DNA of 64,000 nucleotides from JAZDOK01 sp043798715 (GTDB lineage: Bacteria; Vulcanimicrobiota; JAZDOK01). The DNA lies in contig JAZDOK010000013.1 in assembly GCA_043798715.1 (NCBI GenBank), positions 62,001 through 126,000 on the forward strand, in the 5' to 3' direction. Below are positions 1-6,482 of this stretch, piece after piece. Made by a program: the position numbers and the translations under genes. The notes under the pieces were generated by a model. It saw only the letters and a program-made list of their open reading frames with translations, was not told the DNA's origin and did not search any database. Position 1 is the stretch's first letter; the number at the start of each line of letters is the position of its first letter.

Positions 1-228
1 CAAAAGGTGCTCCCGGCAATGGGCTATTCCAAGAAGCAGATCCGGGAACTCAAGGAAACGATTGACGCCACTCCGGCCGATCTGGTGGTCATCGGAACTC
101 CCGTTGATCTCCGCCTGATCACGAAGTTCTCCAAGCCGGCGGTGCGGGTCACCTACGAGCTGGAGGAAGTCGGCAAGCTTGACCTGGAAAAGTGCCTCGA
201 ACCCATCCTTTCTTCATTGAAAAAGTGA
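1..228 (+). CDS. COG2403-type GTPase (cyclic 2,3-diphosphoglycerate synthetase-like), C-terminal fragment
   Basis: The reading frame is open from the first base, so the gene begins upstream of the window and only the last 75 residues are present. The fragment reads PAMGYSKKQI, then a stretch ending VVIGTPVDLRLI, then KPAVRVTYELEE. This order (PAMGY, GTP-DL, KPAVRV) matches the C-terminus of the COG2403 predicted GTPases, some of which are called cyclic 2,3-diphosphoglycerate synthetases. The catalytic and nucleotide-binding parts lie outside the window, so activity cannot be judged. It ends 28 bp before the RibU-like gene on the same strand, and co-transcription is plausible but unproven. Confidence 0.7.
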   Translation, partial: QKVLPAMGYSKKQIRELKETIDATPADLVVIGTPVDLRLITKFSKPAVRVTYELEEVGKLDLEKCLEPILSSLKK

Positions 229-256
229 TTCCAGAAAAAAAGCCGGGACGAATCTC

Positions 257-844
257 ATGAAGCTGGCCGGATTTGTGAAAATCGCTCTCTTGGCCTCTTT
301 AGCCGCTCTTCTTATGATCTTTCTTCAAGTGCCCTTTCCTCCGGCGCCCTTCATTAAGTACGATCCGAGCGATACGGCGACCATTATCGGCGCGCTGGCG
401 CTCGGCCCCATGGAAGGCGTGGCCCTGGCTTTCGTGAAGGATCTGATATTTCTCCTTGTAAAAGGCGGAGAGGGTGGAGGTCTGGGAGCCTTTATGGACT
501 TTATCGCAGGGGCCTCCATGGCTGTTTTGTGCGGCAGTATTTACCGCATCAGAAAGACAAAGGCGATGGCGACGCTGGCTCTCGTCGTCGGCATCCTCGG
601 AACAACCGCCTTGATGATCCCGGCAAATTACCTGGTTTTGCCGCTGTTCATCCGCCCGCAAACGGCTTTGACTACATTTATCCTCTGCTCGGTGGTCCCC
701 TTTAACCTTTTAAAGGGACTCTTCAATTCGCTGCTGGTACTGTTTTTATACAAGCGACTCTCCCACTTCCTCAAGGCAGTGAAAAGCGAAGGGGCTCCGT
801 CTGCGACTTCCACTTTACAAAAAGAGAAAAGTTTATTATTATAA
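257..844 (+). CDS. ribU: ECF transporter S component, RibU-like (riboflavin)
   Basis: This 195-residue, very hydrophobic protein has about six predicted membrane segments and a basic C-terminal tail. The region MIPANYLVLPLF (about residues 122-133) and the early FPPAPFIKYDPSD segment are typical of the riboflavin-binding S component RibU of energy-coupling factor transporters. In that family the S protein binds the vitamin and is driven by a shared EcfA-EcfA'-EcfT module encoded elsewhere; no such module is in the window. The length fits the family. No FMN riboswitch can be recognised in the 28-bp upstream gap, so substrate assignment rests on protein similarity only. Confidence 0.75.
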   Translation: MKLAGFVKIALLASLAALLMIFLQVPFPPAPFIKYDPSDTATIIGALALGPMEGVALAFVKDLIFLLVKGGEGGGLGAFMDFIAGASMAVLCGSIYRIRKTKAMATLALVVGILGTTALMIPANYLVLPLFIRPQTALTTFILCSVVPFNLLKGLFNSLLVLFLYKRLSHFLKAVKSEGAPSATSTLQKEKSLLL

Positions 845-874
845 GGGCAGCTTAATTGTGAGGAAACACTGAAT

Positions 875-1747
875 ATGCTCGAACAAATAAGACGCCTCCC
901 CATCCCCTACCTCTCGAAATTCACCTTTCTGGACATGATGGACATCCTTATCGTGGCCATCTTTTTTTACTATTTCTTCCTTTTGATCAAGGACACCAGG
1001 GCGGTCCAGATAATCCAGGGCGTGGGCATTCTGCTCTTCCTGATGCTGCTGACCTACTACCTCAAACTGACGACCATCCACTGGATTCTCCGCTATCTCC
1101 TGACCGCTATCGCCGTGGCCATCCCCATCGTCTTCCAGCCTGAGCTAAGGCGGGCCCTGGGCCACCTGGGAAGGCGCGGCCTTTTCGCCGCCCCCTACGA
1201 AAGAATGGCCCGGGAGGCCATCACTCAAGTTGTAGATGAGATCACCTGGGCCAGCTCCGTCCTCTCTCAGACAAAAGTCGGAGCTCTCATCGTCATCGAG
1301 CGGGAGACCGGCCTGGAAGAATATATTGAGACCGGAACCCTCCTGGGGAGCAATGTTTCAGGGAAGCTCCTGCTCTCCATCTTCCAGCAGAAAACGCCTC
1401 TTCACGACGGGGCCGTCATAGTGAAGGGCGACAAAATCATGGCGGCCGGCTGTTATTTGCCGCTCTCGGAAAACGTGGACTTCCCGGCGGACAAAAGCCT
1501 CGGCTCCCGCCACCGCTGCGCCATAGGGCTCTCAGAGCAGACAGACGCCCTGGTGGTGGTGATCTCCGAGGAGTCGGGCAGCATCTCCCTGGCCAGAAAT
1601 GGCAAGTTGACCCGAAATCTGGATCCGGAAAAATTGAAAAAAGTGCTTCTGGCTCTCTTGATTTCTCCAAACGGGCCGCAAATACCACTCTGGAAAGACC
1701 TGATGGAAAGGAAGGGCAACTTTGGGATCCTTAAGAAAAAACCTTAG
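875..1747 (+). CDS. cdaA: diadenylate cyclase CdaA
   Basis: CdaA makes the second messenger cyclic di-AMP from two ATP. The 290-residue protein has three N-terminal membrane helices (about residues 15-90) followed by a DisA_N catalytic domain. The signature Asp-Gly-Ala is at residues 178-180 (in LHDGAVIV) and Arg-His-Arg at 212-214 (in GSRHRCAI), so the active site looks intact. Its 3' end overlaps the start of the next gene by 26 bp, and glmM follows; cdaA-cdaR-glmM is a conserved operon that links c-di-AMP to peptidoglycan precursor synthesis. The start is the ATG at 875 preceded by a GAGGAAA ribosome-binding site. Confidence 0.95.
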   Translation: MLEQIRRLPIPYLSKFTFLDMMDILIVAIFFYYFFLLIKDTRAVQIIQGVGILLFLMLLTYYLKLTTIHWILRYLLTAIAVAIPIVFQPELRRALGHLGRRGLFAAPYERMAREAITQVVDEITWASSVLSQTKVGALIVIERETGLEEYIETGTLLGSNVSGKLLLSIFQQKTPLHDGAVIVKGDKIMAAGCYLPLSENVDFPADKSLGSRHRCAIGLSEQTDALVVVISEESGSISLARNGKLTRNLDPEKLKKVLLALLISPNGPQIPLWKDLMERKGNFGILKKKP

Positions 1748-2651
1748 GCTCAAGCTGTTCTGCGCCTTCCTGGCCATATGCCTCTGGGGTTATGTGAAAT
1801 ACACCCAGACGCCTCTGGCCGGGCCGCTGATGGAGCTCAATCTGGTCCTGCCGCTTCAGGCAATGAACCTGTCTGCTTCAGTCATTCCCCTGGGTCTGCC
1901 GAAGTCAGTCACGGTGACCATACGGGGAGGCCCGGAAGTCATCAAGGGAATCACGCCGGACCATATTAAAGCCGCGGTTAATTTTAAGGATAAAAACACC
2001 GGGACCTATAATTTCCCCGTTGAAATAAAGAGCCCGCAAAATGTTGAAATTGTCGAAAAAGAACCTGACTCGATTTCGGTAAAGCTGGAGTCATCCGAGA
2101 GCCGCTTCATGGATGTGACCGTGCTCACCCGCGGCCGCCCGGCGAGCGGCTATGTCGTGGGTCAGATCAAACCGCAGCGTCTCAAGGCGCTCGGTACCGA
2201 GAGCCTCTTTAAAAAGGTGCGCTCGGTCGTGGCCGAAGTCGACGTCACGGCCGCTGATTCCGATATCGTTCAGAAAGTGACACCCGCGGTCCTTGACGCC
2301 GAAGGCAATCCGGTTCATGAGATGAGCCTCTTCCCGGGAGTGCTGAGGGTGACTGTTCCCATCCGCTCGGAGTTGGAAAGTCGCGTCCTCCCCATCTCGC
2401 CGAATATTTCCGGAACTCCCCGCCAGGGCTATCTTATGAAATCTGTCACGCTTAATCCCGCCACGGCGACCGTCATTATCTCAGGTAAAACGGAAAATCC
2501 ACCCTCCTCCCTCTCGACGGAAGTCTTCAACATCGAAGGAGCCGACTGCCCACTGAGCCGGGAAGTGCAAGTCCTTAAACCCAAGGGTGTTTCCGTCGTC
2601 CAGGGAAAGAGCGTCAGAATTATGATTCAGATAACCCCTGTAAAACCTTGA
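1722..2651 (+). CDS. cdaR: YbbR-domain protein, CdaA regulator CdaR
   Basis: The 309-residue protein has one N-terminal transmembrane anchor (about residues 9-24, LKLFCAFLAICLWGYV) and then several repeated beta-rich YbbR-like domains to the C-terminus, expected outside the membrane. In other bacteria CdaR binds CdaA and tunes its activity. The start is TTG at 1722, inside cdaA, with an AAGGAAGG ribosome-binding site; this keeps the anchor complete and indicates translational coupling. The gene lies between cdaA and glmM as in the classical operon. Repeat divergence makes exact domain borders uncertain by eye. Confidence 0.88.
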   Translation: MGSLRKNLRLKLFCAFLAICLWGYVKYTQTPLAGPLMELNLVLPLQAMNLSASVIPLGLPKSVTVTIRGGPEVIKGITPDHIKAAVNFKDKNTGTYNFPVEIKSPQNVEIVEKEPDSISVKLESSESRFMDVTVLTRGRPASGYVVGQIKPQRLKALGTESLFKKVRSVVAEVDVTAADSDIVQKVTPAVLDAEGNPVHEMSLFPGVLRVTVPIRSELESRVLPISPNISGTPRQGYLMKSVTLNPATATVIISGKTENPPSSLSTEVFNIEGADCPLSREVQVLKPKGVSVVQGKSVRIMIQITPVKP

Positions 2652-2666
2652 TTCCCGGAGGATTAC

Positions 2667-4004
2667 ATGAGTGAATTATTCGGAACGGATGGAGTCAGGG
2701 GAGTCGCCAACAGAGAATTGACCGCGGAACTCGCCTTCAGAATCGGAAGGGCCGGGGCCTTCCACCTGATGAAAAAAGGCGAAGGCCGGGGAATAGTGAT
2801 CGGTAAGGACACGAGAATTTCCGGGGATATGTTGGAAGGCGCCCTCTCGGCCGGAATCTGTTCGGTGGGGATGGATGTTCTCAGGGTCGGTATCATGCCC
2901 ACCCCTGCCGTGGCCCACCTGACTTCGTATCTGAAGGCGGCCGCAGGCGTAGTCATCTCGGCCTCCCACAATCCCATAGCCGATAACGGCATCAAGTTCT
3001 TTTCCTCGAAAGGATTCAAGCTGCCCGACGAGCTCGAGCGCCGGATAGAAGAGACAATTCTCGCCGAAGACCACCTGCCCCGTCCCGAAGGCGCCGATAT
3101 CGGCCGCGTCATCGAGGTGGAGCACGCCCATGAGATGTATCTTCACTATATCAAGCGCATGCTTAGCGGAGACTTCAGCGGCCTTCGGATCGTCCTGGAT
3201 TGCGCCTTCGGAGCGGCCTTCTTCATCGCCCCAAGGCTCTTCAAGGAAATGGGGGCGGAAGTGATCGCGCTCCACGCCGACCCGGACGGGAGCCGTATCA
3301 ACGTGGACTGCGGCGCCACCAGGCCCAAAATGCTCCAGGAGGCCGTGATCAGCCACGGGGCCGACGTCGGGATCGCCTTTGACGGGGATGCGGACCGGGT
3401 CATAGCGGTGGATGAAAAAGGCGAGATCGTCAACGGCGACAAAATCATGGCCATTTTCGCCGCGGACTTTGCCGGTAATAACAAGCTGCCCCATGACCTG
3501 GTGGTCTCGACTGTCATGTCCAACCTGGGGCTGGAGAAAGCTCTGGAAGAAATCGGCGTCCACCTGGCCCGGACGGCCGTAGGGGACCGTTATGTCCTGG
3601 AGGAGATGCTTAAAAGCGGCGCCAGGCTCGGCGGAGAGCAATCCGGGCACATCATCCTCCTCGACTACAATACGACCGGAGACGGGATCGTGACGGCCGT
3701 CCACCTGATCAGGATCCTGCGGGACCGGAAAACCACCTTAAGCGAACTTACGAAATCCTTTCGGACCTACCCCCAGATCCTGGTCAATGTTCCGGCCTCC
3801 CGCAAGGACGAGTGGAGGTTGGACGACGTCATCCAGCAGGCTGTTCGGGAAGTCGAAAAACGCCTTAAGGGGCGGGGACGCCTGGTGATACGACCTTCGG
3901 GGACGGAGCCGCTGCTTCGGATTATGGCGGAAGGCCCCGATGAAGAAGAATTGAACCGGGAGATTGGAGAACTGGCCGGTATCGTCCGCTCCCGCCTGGA
4001 GTGA
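2667..4004 (+). CDS. glmM: phosphoglucosamine mutase GlmM
   Basis: GlmM converts glucosamine-6-phosphate to glucosamine-1-phosphate on the way to UDP-GlcNAc. The 445-residue protein starts with the family hallmark ELFGTDGVRG. The phosphoserine loop ISASHNPIADNG has Ser100 as the phosphorylated residue, the Mg-binding loop reads AFDGDADR, the sugar-binding loop GGEQSGH, and the phosphate-binding loop RPSGTEP is near residue 410. Everything needed for activity is present and the length is normal. A GGAGGA ribosome-binding site precedes the ATG. In other bacteria CdaA and CdaR contact GlmM, so the operon order is functionally meaningful. Confidence 0.97.
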   Translation: MSELFGTDGVRGVANRELTAELAFRIGRAGAFHLMKKGEGRGIVIGKDTRISGDMLEGALSAGICSVGMDVLRVGIMPTPAVAHLTSYLKAAAGVVISASHNPIADNGIKFFSSKGFKLPDELERRIEETILAEDHLPRPEGADIGRVIEVEHAHEMYLHYIKRMLSGDFSGLRIVLDCAFGAAFFIAPRLFKEMGAEVIALHADPDGSRINVDCGATRPKMLQEAVISHGADVGIAFDGDADRVIAVDEKGEIVNGDKIMAIFAADFAGNNKLPHDLVVSTVMSNLGLEKALEEIGVHLARTAVGDRYVLEEMLKSGARLGGEQSGHIILLDYNTTGDGIVTAVHLIRILRDRKTTLSELTKSFRTYPQILVNVPASRKDEWRLDDVIQQAVREVEKRLKGRGRLVIRPSGTEPLLRIMAEGPDEEELNREIGELAGIVRSRLE

Positions 4005-5260
4005 TGCGGTCAGGAAAGCCCTCCTTCGATAGAAATTATTATTTTCTTCTCATTGAAGGCATTCTCTTCGGCCTGAGCGCCGCTTTCAGAGACCTGGCCG
4101 CGGTGCTCCCCGTCTTCCTGCACGAACTGACGTCCTCGATGTTTCTCATCGGCCTCGTCGCCACCCTCTATATGGGCGGGTGGTACCTCCCCCAGTTGTT
4201 CACGGCAGAATTTTTTGAAAAAAAACAGCATCTCGTCCCCCCGCTTTTTAAGCTCTATTTCTGGGGCCGGCTGCCCTTCCTTTTCCTGGTCGTCGCGCTC
4301 CTCTTCCTGCACCTTAAGAGCCCCTCCCTTATCCTCTTCCTTTTTTTCCTCTCCTTCGGCCTCTTCTTCATCAGCGAGGGTCTCGGCGGGGTGGGCTGGT
4401 TTGAGCTGGTCGCAAGGACCGTCCCGGAAAAATACCGGGGGCGCTTCTTCGCCATCTACCAGTTCAGCGCCGGCATCCTCGGCTTCGCCGCTGGCTTCTG
4501 GGTGAAAGCCATCCTGCACGGGAGCACTTCCCTGGAGACATTCGGAGTGCTCTTCCTGATCAACCTGGTTCTGCTCGCCCTCTCCATGGGTTTTTTGATC
4601 GCCATAAGGGAACCCGCTCAAAAAGAACTGAAGCCCCCCCCGGTAAGGCCCTCTCTCATCCATTCGCTTCCGAAGATTCTCCGGGAAGACTCTGCCTTTC
4701 GAAGACTCCTCCTCCTCCAGCTCTTGCTGGGAGCGGCGACCATGAGCTCTCCCTTCTACGCGATCCACGCTACCAGCCATCTCTTAATTTCTCCGGAAAC
4801 GGTCGGATATTTCGTGGCCGCCCATACGCTGGGGCAGGCCCTCGGCTGCCTTGGCTGGGGTTACATGAGCGACCATTTCGGAAACCGCCTGGTCATCCGG
4901 GGCGCCATCCTCTGCGCCGTTGTCTCGCCCCTTCTGGCTCTCTTTTTTCACTATAGCGCAGGATGCGGGTTGCTGATCCTCTATCCCCTCGTCTTCCTCT
5001 TCATGGGCCTGGCCTGGGGGGCCTGGATAGGTTTCACTAATTACACGATGGAGACCGCCCCCGAGGAGCGGAGACCGACCTACATCGGGATCCTGAATAC
5101 CGCAAACGCTCCTGCCATGCTCTTCCCCGTCCTTGGAGGAACGCTTCTTAATGCCGCCTCGTTCCCATTCCTCTTCGGCCTGACGCTCGTGCTCCTCCTC
5201 ATCGGTTTCTTTCTGGCAGCCGATCTTCCAAAACCAGCCAACGGCGCCCGGCACGAGTAA
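4004..5260 (+). CDS. MFS transporter, substrate unknown
   Basis: The protein has about 418 residues and roughly twelve hydrophobic segments, with the half-way cytoplasmic loop near residues 205-230. Motifs such as EKYRGRFFAIYQF in the first half and GYMSDHFGNRLVIRG in the second half are major-facilitator loop 2-3 signatures (G-x-x-x-D-R/H type). ATG at 4004 overlaps the last base of glmM; a GTG at 4001 is an alternative start. The tight spacing suggests it is the last gene of the cdaA operon, yet nothing in the sequence defines the substrate. The stop is immediately followed by a 20-bp palindrome that may end transcription. Confidence 0.8.
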   Translation: MRSGKPSFDRNYYFLLIEGILFGLSAAFRDLAAVLPVFLHELTSSMFLIGLVATLYMGGWYLPQLFTAEFFEKKQHLVPPLFKLYFWGRLPFLFLVVALLFLHLKSPSLILFLFFLSFGLFFISEGLGGVGWFELVARTVPEKYRGRFFAIYQFSAGILGFAAGFWVKAILHGSTSLETFGVLFLINLVLLALSMGFLIAIREPAQKELKPPPVRPSLIHSLPKILREDSAFRRLLLLQLLLGAATMSSPFYAIHATSHLLISPETVGYFVAAHTLGQALGCLGWGYMSDHFGNRLVIRGAILCAVVSPLLALFFHYSAGCGLLILYPLVFLFMGLAWGAWIGFTNYTMETAPEERRPTYIGILNTANAPAMLFPVLGGTLLNAASFPFLFGLTLVLLLIGFFLAADLPKPANGARHE

Positions 5261-5291
5261 GGGCGAAAAATTTTTCGCCCTTACGGTATTC
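5261..5291. repeat. palindromic repeat, first copy of 31-bp direct repeat
   Basis: Bases 5261-5280 form a perfect 20-bp palindrome, GGGCGAAAAA plus its reverse complement. It is followed by TTACGGTATTC. The whole 31-bp block recurs at 6403-6433 with one mismatch and in the same orientation. Its position right after the MFS stop codon would allow it to work as a transcription terminator hairpin, though it is not followed by a T-run. Confidence 0.8.
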
Positions 5292-5298
5292 TTAATTA

Positions 5299-5460
5299 TC
5301 AGCTCAGATAGTCCCGATAAATTCGCCAACCCGCGTAAACACCGAAAATGCTTCCGATGGTGCTGATAAAGAACGCCGTCATGATCCCAAAACGCTCTCC
5401 AAGCGACCAGCCAATATAGCCGAATACAGTCACTGCCATGAATATGCACAGATTTTTCAT
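5299..5460 (-). CDS. small two-helix membrane protein (53 aa), unannotated
   Basis: On the minus strand the ATG at 5460 opens a 53-residue frame ending with TGA at 5299. The translation begins MKNLCIFMAVTVFGYIGWSL and continues with GERFGIMTAFFISTIGSIFG, giving two hydrophobic helices split by a charged Gly-Glu-Arg turn, and ends in an Arg/Tyr-rich tail (GWRIYRDYL). Glycine-zipper spacing in both helices looks selected rather than random. A weak GGAAG ribosome-binding sequence precedes the start. Similar very small membrane proteins are common in environmental genomes but have no known role. It sits inside the AT-rich island next to an ATPase remnant. Confidence 0.6.
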   Translation of the reverse strand: MKNLCIFMAVTVFGYIGWSLGERFGIMTAFFISTIGSIFGVYAGWRIYRDYLS

Positions 5461-5532
5461 GAATTTTCTTCCGCCCCGATCCTTCCCCCGCCTTGCCGGT
5501 TTTTGGATCAGACACCATGTGCAGTTTTGATA

Positions 5533-5814
5533 TCAGAGTTCACAGGCGGGAATAAAGCCCGGAAGATCTTTGAAATCCCTGGTAACGACATAGTGTTCTT
5601 TCATCCCGATGGACTTTGAAGTCGAAGCCAGCTTCCTGTAATCAGGAAGAGTCCCCTTCTGTCTTCTCATAGAGCATAGCATCCGTGCGAGTGTCGACTT
5701 ACCCACCCGTCTCATGCCCGTAAGAACGATGATTTCCCGGGAACTAAACTGTATCTGGATCTCTGCTGCGAGATGTCTTTTGCAGTATTGCATAACACTA
5801 TTATACAAAAACAT
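5533..5814 (-). pseudogene. AAA ATPase (AAA_14 / DUF4143 type) remnant with internal deletion
   Basis: The 93-codon frame joins two ends of a normally 350-450-residue ATPase. The N-terminal half has a Walker A loop in LTGMRRVGKSTLARML (residues 31-46). From about residue 50 it jumps straight to sequence typical of the C-terminal domain, DYRKLASTSKSIGMKEHYVV. The Walker B region, the ATPase core and most of the C-terminal domain are missing. I infer a decayed gene after an in-frame internal deletion rather than a working protein. This family is often associated with mobile or toxin-antitoxin-like loci. Confidence 0.65.
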
Positions 5815-5962
5815 ATAAAATATGTCGACTAGTAACCGACAAATACGAAATGTACGCCTAGCCGGTTTTTTATCGGCACTCGAAGATCAAATCTTGTTAC
5901 CCCTTTAACCCGCGCATCTCCAGGAAGCAGGAAAAGCGCATATCAGAAAGAAAAGGAACCTG

Positions 5963-6370
5963 GTGATCTCCATACGGCATGACCGAATATTTTGGTCCCT
6001 GATTCATCTTCCCTATTTGTTTTTTATTGTTTTCTGGCTTTTGCCAAATTGTGTGAGAGATGGAAATCATATAGTATTCGCCATCGGTTGGTTGATGATA
6101 GCCTGTTTTATTGTGTATTTCCGGTATCCAAAAATTTTTCTAATCGGCTATTTCATTGTCGTGATACTAATCGTAAATATCTATGTCGGAGTCGCATTTC
6201 GGCAAGAAGATTATCTTGCCGTAAAAATAATCCCCATAGAGTATGGCCGCCCTACTTATAAATTGGTTCAGAAACAGAAGCGGGAAGAGATAATATTGGG
6301 AGGTTGTGATGTCGGCCTTCGCGAGTGGGATATCATCATTAAATCTCCCTGGATTGCACAGGGTCGCTGA
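5963..6370 (+). CDS. orphan membrane protein, AT-rich
   Basis: A GTG at 5963 preceded by AAAAGGA (5951-5957) starts a 135-residue frame. Residues 10-27 and about 38-78 are strongly hydrophobic, suggesting three transmembrane segments, followed by a roughly 55-residue polar tail with several Lys/Arg pairs. I do not recognise the family. Base composition is clearly more AT-rich than in the neighbours (for example long runs of T and A around 6000-6200), which suggests horizontal acquisition or a relic. It lies between the two copies of the 31-bp direct repeat. A truncated or drifting gene is also possible. Confidence 0.45.
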   Translation: MISIRHDRIFWSLIHLPYLFFIVFWLLPNCVRDGNHIVFAIGWLMIACFIVYFRYPKIFLIGYFIVVILIVNIYVGVAFRQEDYLAVKIIPIEYGRPTYKLVQKQKREEIILGGCDVGLREWDIIIKSPWIAQGR

Positions 6371-6402
6371 TGGTGGGGCGACGGGTCGTGGGGCGATTGT
6401 AG

Positions 6403-6433
6403 GGGCGAAAAATTTTTCGCCCTTACGGCATTC
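6403..6433. repeat. palindromic repeat, second copy of 31-bp direct repeat
   Basis: The 20-bp palindrome at 6403-6422 (GGGCGAAAAA and its complement) and the following TTACGGCATTC repeat the block at 5261-5291 with 30 of 31 bases identical and the same orientation. The preceding GTAGG shows the usual left flank of this palindrome type. The copy lies 49 bp upstream of polA. Confidence 0.8.
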
Positions 6434-6482
6434 ACCGCAATGGCGGAGAGGGATCCCTACTCCTGGATAGAATTAGCTGACA

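Noticed and set aside
2676..3704. Long minus-strand open frame opposite glmM (342 codons)
   Set aside because: It is the shadow of glmM; it has His/Asp/Gly-rich, family-less translation and no ribosome-binding site.
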